A DNA stretch of 64,000 bases from Euryodendron excelsum (taxonomy: Eukaryota > Streptophyta > Magnoliopsida > Ericales > Pentaphylacaceae), in the NCBI GenBank assembly GCA_033060915.1, contig CM065394.1, forward strand, positions 38,078,501-38,142,500. The letters run 5' to 3'. Both the position numbers and the translations under genes were made by a program. Position 1 is the first letter of the stretch. Every line of letters starts with the position of its first letter. Shown one piece after another: positions 14,901 through 27,115 of this stretch. The notes under the pieces were generated by a model, which saw only the letters and a program-made list of their open reading frames with translations, was not told the DNA's origin and did not search any database.

Positions 14901-17900
14901 AATTTACTACAATCCAATGATAATCTAAATTAGCATAAATAAAATATATTACTTTGTCAACGAGTATAGAAGGTTTGAAGCAATCATTCCCTTCCATTCT
15001 TCCAAGTCAAAATCACAAGCTCAGGGTTCTTTCAATCAAAATCACTCCATCATAATTTCAGATATGAGTCACGCAATTGTTACAGTGGAATTAAACTTCA
15101 ATAGAGGTTCTTCAGGTTCTTGGCATGCAAATATAGTTAAATGTATAACTCTCTCTTTGTTCACATCTAAAAGTATAAATATCTCCAAGTAACATCATTT
15201 AGAAGGATTACCTTATTGTGTGCTGCGGATCCACCATATTGCAGTGCAAGCGTGTCACCCATTGCCTCATACACCCTCATTAAGTCATCAGCCAAAGGGG
15301 AACCCATATCAAAAATGGGGTCATCCATAAAACCTAAAGCATGTAGCTGATGCCCGAGAGCTACCAACCCATATGCATATTGAGCAACATTAGTGCGATC
15401 TAAACAGTCTATGCAATTGGTCCTTAGGACCCCTTTTTGAAATATCGGAGGCTTGACAAAGTGATTTCCACTCGCATCAATGCTACTTCTATTATCTCTT
15501 GTTTCGTCTTCAGCATCCTTTTTGGTATCACAAAGGTTCTGTACAGCACAATCACCATTATCATTGTTCCTGCATCAATTTTTTCTTAGAAGTTTTAATA
15601 GCTAGTCAGAATCTGTAAGGAAAAATAAAACAAATAACTAGACCACAGCCCAGAGAGAGATTCTCAGCACACCGTGGTTCCCTGTGGTATTTGAATAAAA
15701 TTCTTTCCTTTTTCCCCCTTTTCGGAAGTTAAAAAGCAATTGTTTAAAGAGCCAAGTTAAAAGTTTTAGATCCAAAGGAGAATTATATGAAACAACAGGC
15801 TCGTGCAATCTTCATATTATATCTTTTGACATACAAATAACAGCAGTCTACTATTTGCGCAGGTAGTCTTGGTTTAAGGGCAAGCAAAGCAAAGACATTA
15901 GAGAATGAACAACATGTCCACAACCCAACTAAGCTCTACCAGGTTTGAAGTGCTGAATTCAGACTCAGGTTTAGATAGGAGGGTGGAAAATTATCACTAG
16001 AAAATTCTCGTTCGTCCTCTGTTATGTCCAATAAAACACTCCCTTTCTTTCTGTAAATAATATTGGTCACCATCATTGATTGATAATGTTTAATGGATGA
16101 ACACTTGTTTAATTGAAAATTCTCCCATTAAAAAACTAACAATAATATACTCATAAATGTAATGTGGCCGCAATAGTATTTGCTAATTGCATGTGTAAAA
16201 TTATTTGGGCACCCATATTAGGCTCAGATTGCAGAGGGCAACTATCATGCCTGGTGCAATTTTAGGGTCTGGTTGGCATGTTTCAAGCAAAGCAAAAACC
16301 AACATCCAGAGGATTCTCCATTGGTTGGGCTCAATGTTCATGAGTCACAGCCTTAGGTTAATCCCGCTAGGCAAATATTAAACCAAGAAGCTGCTATGTA
16401 AAAGAATGATGGACAACATCAACCATGTCAAATGGTATGACAGGAATGTCAGATTTGATCTTCAGATGGTAATATACACATTACAGAAAGATGGAAATGA
16501 AAGGATATGATGCCATAAACGAAGTTGCTTTCATGTTAAACTTACACGAAGTATGACAAATTTAGCAATCCTTTAATGCCTGAAGTTGGTGCTACTTGAC
16601 AATAAAAGAAGCCGGTGAAGTTCAATGCATTTGCAGCCACTTGGCCTAAACGTGACAGCGCATTTGTTGCTTTGCTGGAAAAAAGAATCAGGTCACATTT
16701 ACATCGATGATACTTGTTATATAAGTATAAAAAATTGAAGATAAGCAAGAAGAAGCGCATGTACTTTTTAGAGTGTTTGTTCAGATCCCAGTGAAGGAAC
16801 TTCAAGTGATTCTCCTCTGTTAAATCTTTATTAATTAAAGCAATAGCATTGGCAAACTCTGCACGCAGAATAGATTCTCGGGGCTTCTTCTCACGAGTCT
16901 TTCAACCACAAACCATTACAACAGACAAAGTAAAAGAAGATTGAAGACTCATATCAGAGAATTGTTAACTTTCTGATGAATATAAACATACCGAGCATCA
17001 TTAAAATACAAGTGGTCCAACAGTTAATGCACAAAGGCCTACCTTTATCAAATTCAATATAATAATTGGATTTCCATATCTCTTGACAAGATTCTCAAAG
17101 TGAAGTCTAGTAGCTTGGTAATTATGGTCCTTCTTTGATACTGGAAACATAGAAAGCATCAGCAAAACATGATGGAACATTACCATCTTTAATACAAGGG
17201 TTTAGTGTGGCCAAATCATACATATGATGTCTGGTTTGATATTCAATCTTGAAGTTTCCTGCGACCAGAAAAGGGGTATTGAACCACGGTTCTGCACGAC
17301 AGAACTTATTTGCATCGGGCATCCTTCAGGAACATCTTCAAACACAATCTGTTCCGTCTCAACATCATTAGCTACTCGACCCTTTTCATTTACACCTCGT
17401 TTCAAGTATCTACACACAAAAAAGAAAATACAAAACATGAGTCAGCAAGATAAAATCTCTTGTCGAGGGATGAGGAGTCTTCATTTTACATGCACCCATT
17501 ACACATGCGGTGCTTTACAAACTGGTCATCCAACGGATCCCAGAAGAAAATTTTCCTGGTTCAACACCGCTAACTGGGGAGCCTCTGGGATACCTTAAAG
17601 AAGCGCCATTACAGTCAAGGCCTCATATATAAACTTGAAATTGCAAGTCCTAGCATGATATGGTGAGCCTTGGCCCCTTTTCAATGCATACCCAGCATGA
17701 TGCATTACTAATTACTAAAATATGCACCATTTATAGTGCAAATAATACTACATGTATACGAGCATGATTGCAGTCACTTATCTTATAAAGAAAACATATT
17801 TTAAGTAACTCTAGAAAAATCAAACCTGGTGCCAGCATAATGACGTGATCTTCTGGCAATGAGAGTCAACTTGAAGTCCCTTCCAGTTAATGAAAGTTTG

Positions 17901-20900
17901 ACCTGGTATTACGAAACATAGTACCATGGGGTTACATAATTTTGAAAGTTTGACCTCGTACTTCAAACAGAAAACCATAAACATTACAGTGAAAACAATT
18001 GAATCAAGCAGAAAGATGTTGATCATTTGCATAAACCACAAAGCTGGTCAAGGCTATCTTTGAGGCTAGCTGGATAAGAAAACAAAGTGTCTCCTACCTT
18101 ATTGTGTGATTTACTCTATCGAAATCTTGATATAAATAAACTCAAGATACATTAGGTTTGTCACAAAATCAAACCATACCACTGATGGGTGGAACAAGTA
18201 CATGATGAAATCAAGAATAATGATAGAAGAAAAAAAATGACGCATGCCCATAACGATTGTTTAATTTCCCATGATGTAACAAAGAGCATTCTACTGCATA
18301 ACAATAATAATAAAAAGAAGAAAATGGGTAAGCATAAATCATTCTACTGTAAGAACCTGAACCCCTTATAGCAGTCTCAATACATTGCTATAAAGAGGCC
18401 AAACAAAATATATAAAATAAATGATGAACTAATCATATCCATTCAGTATACTCTTTATTATTTACCAAATATATATAAATTGGTAGTACCAAAAAAAAAG
18501 CCAATACCTGTTTAAAGAAGCCATATACCAATGCAACAGTCCACCGAGTATTCTTGAGGTGATTGTGGATTCCACAAGATAAGAACTCATTCCAGACAAA
18601 CATTGTTTCATAATGGATTTGTCCTGTCTCATGATTACATAAGTTCTTCTGAAGACTATGCATGACATGATAGGAGTAGCTAAAAAAGAAGTCCTTTGTA
18701 AGATCCACTGAGCATAGGAGCTTCTTGTATCTATGTCATCAATAGAAAAAACAAAGGCAAAGCAAATAAGTACAAATCCAATAACTGGTCAAAGAGGAAA
18801 TAGAAAACAAATGAAAAAGCTATCTACTTATAGCTTTAATCACAAAAATGAAAAGAAAAAGAAATTAACTTCCCCCCTGAAACCCAGACGATACCTTGTC
18901 TCATTCAACATGTTATATTTACATCATAACAGCAATGAAGTTTGCCCCTGTACATTCGCAGGAAATAAATAGGCAATATCCTCTATGAAGAATATAAACT
19001 ACAGAGGATGCATATGGTGGCATTTAATATTTCCTGAATTCAGATATTGATAGATGTATTCTTTGATTTGGACTTGTAAAAGACGAACCATAACTATCAG
19101 ATGAACACAATATTACTTTGAAGTGAACAAGCTCACATTGTTGATATAACACGGAATGGTCGTTGTTGATGTAACACTGAAGGGTGTATCCACAAGAACA
19201 GTACAGAGATTACCTCCACAGTGTAGAAATTGTTTATTATCAAAAGGCGACATACTACTAGTCCACAAAGAATTCAATCAAAATCAAAACAGAACAATCA
19301 CATTGGAAGAAAATTCATCAAGATACAAAGGGCTATAAGTGTTTCTAAATTCTAATTGCTTAGATCTCCTTAGAAGTACCAGTGACATTTTACAGTTACA
19401 TGCAGAATTGACAAAAGACCTGTTCTCATTCTTAGAATAATCCATATTGGGTCGCACAGCAGAATTTGGGATTGGAATCATTTTGCTCTTGGTAATGGCA
19501 TAAACTGCATGTCCACATATTGAGCCGATCTTCCTTCTTTTTGTTATAAGCAGCATGTAATAAGGTCCCAAGAATTTTATGAACCCTAAAATCAGAGAAA
19601 ATTACAATGAGATTTACTGTGAGGAAAAAAAGAGCTCGTTAAGGTAGAAAACCATGCAGATATGACATACCAACAATTCCATAACAAGTGGTGACAAATT
19701 TAAGCCCACCCGTTGACTTGTTTCCTTCATGTATTCGGCCTAACAGGTCACAGCATTCAATTTCTGAGTAGGTTGTAGAATCTTCAAGAATATTTAGCTC
19801 AGAAGGCTCTAATCTATCAATCTTCAAGACTCTCCAAATATTTCTGCTCTTATCCCGTCCAATCATATAAAAATTCTGTTGCATGAAAATGGCGTGCAAA
19901 AACTGTGTAAATATTGTGCAATCAAAGGGAAAATCAAAATTTGGGATACATTTAACATATCACCAAGGGAAAAAAATAAAAAACTCCAGGAGATATAAGA
20001 TGTCTCAAAAGGGAAAAAAAATTGACATACAATAACAATTGCAGCTTCAATACTGCAACCGTAGCTAAAAACAAGTAGTTTAAAAATAAATTGAAGGTTT
20101 ATTTTAGATATGAATGCAACTTATAATCTACAAAAAAAAAAAAATGTAGTCTGAATTTTCTTTCTTCAAAATTAATTTGGCAATGAGGGCAGATAGGATG
20201 TTACAGCATAAATGGTAACCAGTTCCAGTGAAATGCAATAGCCAATGCCTTGAACAAATATCATCTTTACCGGGGTCCAGAGAGTTTAAGATACTCTCAG
20301 AACTCTTCCTGTAAAGCAAGCGTTGGCTCCAGCTTAGCCAAACAAAATCGTGGGAAAACCTGACAGAGAGTGGCCTCTCCTCCACTTAATTCTATTTCAA
20401 AATCTAGTATTACTATCTTGATTAATGAAAAACTAATGATCAAAAGTTCATTTTTTTTATAAGCCTAATGATCAACAGTTCATTATCAATGATCACCTCC
20501 CTCACGTAGACTATTGCATCAAACCATCCCCCTCTTGGGTCTAAGCCTCTTGAACTTTAAAAAATATAAAAAATGAAGACCTTCGTATACATCGTTCAAA
20601 AAGAGAATTATAAATTAAGGACATGTAACAACTTCTTCTCATAAAAAAAGTTGCCCTAGTCCTTTCAAATAATTATTTACTTTTGGTTAAATCTTTGAAG
20701 ACAGGGTAGCTCATCCAATGAATCTCATTGGTTGAAATATTCAATGACAAGACACATTGTACAGGAGGATACCCTTCTTAATGAATAAAACATTTCTTAT
20801 ATGTACTCCACTAACTCGTGGATATAGGGATGAAAGTGCCAAAAGTTTAAGAAGTCAGCATAGCCTTTTTTCCTTTCTCAACGTGAACCTATTCGAGTGA

Positions 20901-21666
20901 CTGGTAATATACCCAGAAAATTATACTTATCCAACAGGGAACTAAGCGCAATATATCTATAAATATATAGCTAATTTACTAATTGTGTATTAGTAGAAGC
21001 TTGATTCTGAATAAAGAAGATGCTCAAAATCTTTAGGCAAACTTTTAAGGTAGTTACAGACTATAAACGTTAGCATTTATTTTGACAGTGTTATATCTAA
21101 GCAACTTCAATCAAAGATAATGTTGTTGAAATAGAGGAAAATTTATGTGAACAGTTAACAAACAAAATAAACAAGTTTACAAATTTAGATCTTGAATTGG
21201 TAGGTAACCACCAATTGGAATTTAAACTTGCAGGGTCGTTTGTTTAACTGGTTAATGAGCTTCACACTGAGCTAAGCCTAAGCTGTTTATGAAAAACAAA
21301 AAACGGTTAATTTGCAGCCCTACTTAGATTACAAAACAATAGTAGGGACAACATAACCGCTCGTAGGTGAAACATGTACAAAGGTCCCAAACCATAAGAT
21401 TACTTCCATACCTTCAAAATAAAAATCCAGGGTCAAGATTCAAGAGGAGCCCACCAACTAGGCTGGGGATTAGGTTTAGGTTTACTACCTTAATCATGTC
21501 AGTTTCCAAAGATACCTAATTTGTTGGCTCCTATTTTATTCAAAGAAGAGATCATAATGGTTCCTCAACTTGAAGATTCACACCTCTCTACAAAATAATC
21601 ATGTGATAGCTCTTCTCCTTCTGAAGTAATTGTCAAGAACCTGGATTTGTCTGATCGTCCACGACT

Positions 21667-21699
<33 letters not shown>

Positions 21700-24600
21700 G
21701 GTTGGATAGTGGATGTGGGGGTGCGGGTGGGGGTGCGGTGGCACAAAAAAGTCAGACCTGCAGTTACCAATTTTGAACAACTTAAATTTCTCATTTTCTG
21801 TCATGCATTACTAAAATAGCAACCCATTTTTCAAATAGACGTAAAATAAGGGCAAATTAGCCAAGAATTGCAACTTCAAGCGGCTGTCCTAGAAAATATT
21901 CCCATCGCTTGCCTAATCCAATTATAATTAAATACCGAAATATGTATCTTAAAATGGTATTTTCCATCCCTTATACGGAACCAGGCAATTTCCTTCTGAT
22001 GCCAAACCTACGGGGTTTCTCACTAACTAAGCTATTCCCTTCTAATGCCAAACTCACAGGATTTCTCATTGACTGGGCTATTTCCTTCTAATGCTAAACT
22101 CACAGGATTTCTCACTGACTAGGCTATTTCCATCTATTTCCAAACTCACAGGAATTTTCACTTATCAATTCCCTGCTATTTGAACAACCCATCTATTCGG
22201 AAATGCCTGCATGAACGCACAAGAAGAATAAAGCTCACTTGTTCAAAGATCCATTCAAAAGCATACTAAGTCAGCATCAGAATTGACTTAGGGTGCCAAA
22301 TCAAGGGAGGTTCTGGGCCATGCCAAGCATAAATCCTGCCCCTGGTGGCACTATGCTGGCATTAAACCAGCTCAGTTCAATTACAGCTGAACACACAAAG
22401 TATAATACAGTCTAAAACAACATATGGTAATAAGTACAAACTAACAAACAAACCCTTATATACACTATTTCTAACAAACTTCACTTCACCAAATTTTGTT
22501 GCAAGGGACACTACACTGTCCAAATTCGAATTGGGCTAGCTACTTGAGACAATTTAAATAAATAAAGGTCATTACCCAACAAAATGAAGTAATAAAATAA
22601 AGTAATGGAAAATCGATTTCCTTGAAAAGTTGAAAAATAGAGGATATTATAATATAAAGCATGTCGTAAATCTAAGATAGCAATAAAGAGAAAGAGGGGT
22701 TCTAAAAATGATGCTGGGTTATCACGGTGGTAAAGTGACACTGTCGTTATCTTGTACATCATCCTCAAGGTGGAAGGATAATAAAAGATACTAAGAACGA
22801 AATTAGAGAGTGACGATGAAGCAAAAAAATCCAGCTAAGTGCTTTGAGTGGACAAGCTATCAAAATTAATGAAGAATATTTTCCAAAAAAAAACTGCACA
22901 ATCATCTATGGTATGCTGTACAATGGGCAGCCAAGAAACATCGTTGGAAAATGAGCATTGTGAATGATTGAAGATGAGAAGAATGAATTTGGCAGATATT
23001 GAAGGTCATACTAATTCAAGAAATGACAAGAAAAAAAACCTTTAGGTCAATTTGATCATGCACAACAAAGAGAATGTGCTTTGAAGTGGTGATAAAAGAT
23101 ACGACAGTGGTGTTTACTAATAATTAAACAAGATAGAGCCAAAAGGAACCAAAGCTTGTGCAACACACAACAAGTAATTGGGACATCAGTGAATAGAGCA
23201 GGCACATCGTGAACATCTTTGACTTTCAATTAATGAAGGCACCACATTATATAACCTAGATGGAAATGGCCTGGAGCGTCAAAATAGGTCTTCAGCTGAC
23301 ATCAACTTGTCCCCATTCAGTTCAAAAGGGCTACACGAGTCTGTGTAAAGAATCAGAAGTCATGCAAGCTTGTAAGAAGGATGTAGAACCTTTGTAACTA
23401 ATTTTTCCTACTCAAAGATGGAAACATAAGATAATTATCCTGAAAATGAGTTTCAAGCAACTAGTTGCCACTGCATCATGAGATTGATGCACCTCATTTC
23501 TGCCATGAAAAATTTCCACAAAATTCTGAAAAGTACGTAGTGGAGAGAGAGAGAGAGAGAGAGAAAAATTACTACATGAATTCCAAAAGTGGATATTCCA
23601 AGAGAAATATGGCAATTAATGATATCAAAATATGGCAATTAGTGATATCAAAATTACTACATGAATTATTATCTTGACAACGAACGATTCTCAACTCCTC
23701 AATAAGCAGAAATTTTGATGGAAAACCCTTTCTTTAGATTGGAGAAAATTGATAAAAAAATAAAAAATAAAAATCTAACAGTGACAAAGGTGATACATGG
23801 AGTGAGAAAAAATGCAAGAAAAATATGATTCAAATGTTGTCTCAATTTGGAAGAAAAGAAAAAAAGGAAACTTGAGGGAGAAAACATAATATAGATTTTT
23901 AATACTGATAACATTTCAAATAAGGGAAAGCAAAAGAAAACATAAACAAGAATCGACCAAGCAAATAATATAGATTAATGACACAATCACATGTGGTTGT
24001 GATCAGAACAAGAATATGAACCTCTCGAAAATCAACATTCCAAACTGGCAACTTCAAGGAATGAATTCCTTAGTGAATCAGCACCAACAATCTCAATAAA
24101 ATTAAACTATCACATCAAGATGAGATAGATAAATCTGTGCTTCTTAAATAAGGTTGGCAAACCAATCATATGTAAATGGTAGGTGCAGGGCAATCACAAA
24201 ACAGAACCCTTAAACTCAAATTTAATTGTAGTGCATAATTTGAATCATCCACTTCAGTCATCATGAAGTTTAAATTTATTTTCTGAATATCAAAATACTT
24301 TTTCTTCTTTTATTGATAGTGAGATTCTTTGAGGCAGCAACTGCAAATACTTCTACGACACAAAAATAGACAAAATTAAATCACAAAGTTCAAAAGAAAA
24401 AGAACCAAGAAAAAGAAAATTTGCATGAAAACGCATAATGCTTAAACTGTTCACATCCATAATTCAAAGGAGGAAGCCAGAAAAACAATGTATGCATTTC
24501 TGAAACACAGAACACAGTGCCAAATTCAGAAACCGACCAAAGAAGACTACCTTCTGGCAACATCACTTTCATGAATACCATAAAATTCCTAAAATGCACG

Positions 24601-24810
24601 CAGGCACAAATAGATGTATAAATACATATGTGATCAAGAAGTTCGGTAAAAATCAAAGCCACAAACCAAATCTGAGAGAACAATTCAAAAAAAACAAAGA
24701 TTATTGATATGTACCGAGCGAGTCTCGTAGAGCCTGAACTTCTGCAAATAGGTAGTATTCGGTTTGCCCTCACCTTCGATCAAAGCCTGTTGCTCGTTAT
24801 CTGACCCCAT
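8954..24810 (-). CDS. SAC: SAC-domain phosphoinositide phosphatase (plant SAC2-SAC5 / Fig4-like), 817 aa, 16 exons
   Basis: Exons (minus): 24810-24715, 19875-19671, 19585-19420, 18730-18508, 17902-17826, 17409-17222, 17140-17043, 16898-16765, 16674-16546, 15569-15212, 14260-14139, 13674-13561, 12987-12805, 11468-11292, 10135-10027, 9028-8954. All are GT-AG, phases agree, and the total is 2,454 nt. The N-terminal SAC fold shows [90 protein letters not shown] and [13 protein letters not shown]. The catalytic P-loop CX5R(T) is [17 protein letters not shown] (Cys491, Arg497), followed by [17 protein letters not shown] and [16 protein letters not shown]. The C-terminal plant tail ends in [18 protein letters not shown]. 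In Arabidopsis this subgroup acts on PI(3,5)P2 at the tonoplast and affects vacuole morphology; that role is inferred here by family. The start ATG gives the usual N-terminus and length. Confidence 0.95.
13371..13398. repeat. (AG)14 microsatellite in a SAC intron
   Basis: Perfect 28-bp AG run in the intron between exons 12 and 13. Confidence 0.95.
21669..21698. repeat. (GT)n microsatellite
   Basis: Thirty bases of GT dinucleotide, followed by a G-rich GGGTGCGGGTGGGGGTGCGG stretch to about 21740, within SAC intron 1. Confidence 0.9.
21986..22160. repeat. 46-bp minisatellite, about 3.8 copies
   Basis: Copies start at 21986, 22032, 22078 and 22124 with the unit CTATTYCCTTCTAATGCCAA... and TTTCTCAYTGACTRGG. 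Copies 2 and 3 are nearly identical, while the outer copies are more diverged and the last is partial. It lies in SAC intron 1. Confidence 0.9.
23570..23668. repeat. Nested short duplications in SAC intron 1
   Basis: ATTACTACATGAATT occurs at both ends of this stretch. Inside it a 23-bp unit (ATATGGCAATTAATGATATC plus AAA) is repeated directly with one change. Confidence 0.75.
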
Positions 24811-25370
24811 GGTTCAAATCCCGAACCTCAGGCCCGGGCTATATCAAATGCACATACAGAAAGAAAAAAAAAAAAAAAGCCAAGAGATCGCAGGTCAACA
24901 CAGCGCACAGAACCTAGATTTCGCTTCGTTGCTTCTAATACATCATTCTTTGCCAAATCCTTCACTGCATAAAAGCTTCAAAGCTTAATCTACATTCGGA
25001 AAATCTATAATGAGATTGATACATAAAAACTTCAAAGCTCAATCAATGCACAAGCAACTTTGTGATCTTCTATAATACGTGCGAAAAAAACTAAAAACTA
25101 GCAGTAAAATCGAAGCTATGCATAGCCAGATAGAGAACATGGACAAAAACGATGTAGAAGAAGACTATATATAGAAACAGATACAGATATATGTGGCAGA
25201 GATCAAACCAGAGAAGACTGAAAAGTTCTGAGAAAACGCTAGAAAAGAAAGCAGTTGTGTGCTCTTTAGAGGCAGAGAGGGGCTCAGATCGATGGAGCCT
25301 TAGAAAACCACAGCTCCAGCGACAGCATCCACACAAAAAATACGGAAGGGGAAATTTTTGATTTTACGCT
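24811..25370 (-). other. 5' leader/promoter region of the SAC gene
   Basis: This is the sequence upstream of the SAC start codon on the minus strand. A pyrimidine-rich stretch (complement of the A run at about 24867-24879) followed by AG could be a leader intron acceptor, but no matching donor could be fixed. No other gene seen. Confidence 0.4.
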
Positions 25371-25855
25371 GCAAGGACTTTTATTCATCAACTGACGAGC
25401 ATCCCAAATTTCAAAAATCACCGAAGTTCAAATCCCATGTTGGGTAAAACTGAGTCGGACGAGTTAAATCACAAACTCAGAAGGAGTCCTTCCTGAGTGC
25501 GATTGTGATCCAGTGCAACCTTTAATAATGGAAGCAACAAACGGGGTTACACAAAACAGTTTTTTTTTTTTTTTGGTTCAGCAGGCGTGTTAGTCAAAAA
25601 CAGATCATTTATGCTTGGAATAAGGTATTTACAATGGATAAATCTCCTTTTTACCAATAACGGGAGGCTCATTTTAGACCTTAATAAGACTCTTTTTTCG
25701 GTTATATCATGCTTTGATAAATCAAATATAATAAATAATGTCATTATTCCATTACAACTCAATAACATGATATTTTCTTTAACATGATATGTTGGATTTG
25801 AGAAGTGTTTTTTTTTTTTTTTTTGTTTTTAGATTTTCTTGGTGAAAAAAAAAGT
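25371..25855. other. Intergenic, no gene seen
   Basis: AT-rich sequence with T homopolymers (about 25560-25574 and 25808-25824). A GTTCAAATCCC word at about 25417 resembles a tRNA/SINE B box but has no matching A box at the right distance. Confidence 0.4.
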
Positions 25856-25971
25856 ATGTTCGATTTTAGGCAAGGGTACGTAGGGGATGTGCATGGGTCA
25901 TCAGTTTGGTTCGGTTGATGGCTAACCCAGGGGGGGTGGGGGGCCGGGGGGGAAGGGGAAACGACCTTTAT

Positions 25972-26002
<31 letters not shown>

Positions 26003-26400
26003 AAGTCCGGGGGTCAGCGATTTCAGGGAGATGGGGAAGGAAAGTCAGGCTAAAGCCTCAAGAACCAAAATTCAGTTAGGGTTGGGTAAGTTGATTTTGT
26101 GGAAAAAAAAAGTATGGTTGATTTTAGGCAAGTTTTCAGTAGTACGTAGTAGGGGATGTGCATGGGTCATCAGTTTGGCTCGGATCAATGGCTAACTCAG
26201 AACTGAACCGACCTTTATCAGTTCCAAAATTTTGGATTTAGGACCGAATAGATCATCCTATAGAATCGAACTGAACCAAACCTACTTAGTTTGGGTTGAG
26301 TTGAGTCAGTTCCTCAGTTATGGCCAAACCGGGTCGGGTCAGCGATTTCAGAGAGATAAAGAAAGGAAGGAGATGAAGAGGCTAAAGCCTCAAAACCCTA
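25856..26400. repeat. Diverged ~245-bp direct duplication interrupted by G-rich sequence
   Basis: Two copies are recognisable: AAAAGTATGTTCGATTTTAGGC at about 25851 and AAAAGTATGGTTGATTTTAGGC at about 26109. Each continues with AGGGGATGTGCATGGGTCAT, a CGACCTTTATCA word, then GGGTCAGCGATTTCAG and GCTAAAGCCTCAA. In the left copy the ACTGAACCGACC context is replaced or expanded by G-rich sequence. GAACCGAACC-type words suggest an old MITE. Confidence 0.6.
25976..26002. repeat. 27-base G homopolymer
   Basis: An unbroken run of 27 G, with further G-rich sequence at 25930-25960. It is the only such tract in the window and may be an assembly artefact. Confidence 0.95.
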
Positions 26401-26779
26401 CCCAAGGGATAGGGAGTACTAATAGTAGTAATTGATGCCACAACCTAAACACTGAGAGAAAATCTAGTTCCACCACCATCGAAGACTGAGAGCAATCGTG
26501 AAGACTAGTGGAACAACACCCGATTAATACGACGATCGCTACTCCAAAATCAGAATCAAATTCAAGGAGGCAAAACAAAATGAGCACCAGCAAGATTTCA
26601 CCAACAGAGATTGTCAATTCAGCCGCCGATAATGACATATCACTACTCCATGCAACGCCCATGATGTCACGCAACAAAGGTACCAATGCAAGGAATGCAA
26701 TTTCAATAGAGCAGTGCGCTGGCGACAGAGACCTCCATATTGTGATCATGGCCTCACAAGTCACAACAATGTTGATTTC

Positions 26780-26783
<4 letters not shown>

Positions 26784-26810
<27 letters not shown>
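26784..26810. repeat. (AG)13 microsatellite
   Basis: Perfect AG dinucleotide run. Confidence 0.95.
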
Positions 26811-26814
<4 letters not shown>

Positions 26815-26865
26815 GGAAGAGGGATTCAGATTAGCAAGCCCTAATTTTCCCCCATTTATATAGCA

Positions 26866-27115
26866 TAAGCAATATTAAGGTGTAGCATATTGCACATATC
26901 CAAGTCGGTTCTAGGTTCGGTTCTAGTTCGGTTCGATTTCGATTCAGTTTGGGGCAGTTCTGGGTTAGAAAAGTGCTAACTTGGGAACTGAACCGAACTA
27001 ATTAGTTTACTAAATTTTAGATCTAGAACCGAATCATAGGCTTCTTAAAACCGAATCAAACCAACCCAAGGAGGTTGGGTTGGTTCAATTCTCGGTTCTT
27101 TTGCACACCTTTAGT
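26866..27115. repeat. GGTTCGGTT-rich inverted-repeat element (MITE-like)
   Basis: The left half has TCGGTTCTAGGTTCGGTTC and the right half has the inverse words (AACTGAACCGAACT, AGAACCGAATC). The ends AAGGTGTAGC...GCACA and TTTTGCACACCTTTAG are roughly inverted (AAGGTGTGCAAAA on the opposite strand). It is a common type of non-autonomous plant DNA transposon debris; no clean TSD found. Confidence 0.5.

Larger units (their letters stand above)
19876..24714 (-). other. SAC intron 1 (4,839 bp)
   Basis: This unusually long first intron is bounded by donor TCG|GTACAT and acceptor AACAG|AATTTT. It holds a GT microsatellite, a 46-bp minisatellite, a short AG run (about 23542-23563) and a small nested duplication at 23570-23668. 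No intact gene or LTR element was recognised inside. Confidence 0.85.

Noticed and set aside
24800..24830. GGTTCAAATCCC, a tRNA B-box-like word, at the SAC start codon
   Set aside because: It overlaps the verified SAC exon 1 start and has no A box or cloverleaf.
25410..25440. GTTCAAATCCC as part of a SINE or tRNA
   Set aside because: No A box at the correct distance, no tail and no flanking duplication.
25974..26195. Plus-strand ORF beginning with a poly-glycine run
   Set aside because: It is created by the 27-G homopolymer, itself suspected to be an artefact.
26390..26813. Overlapping ORFs of ~100-124 codons on both strands
   Set aside because: No domain, no splice context and no similarity recognised; they lie in MITE-like GAACCGA-rich DNA.
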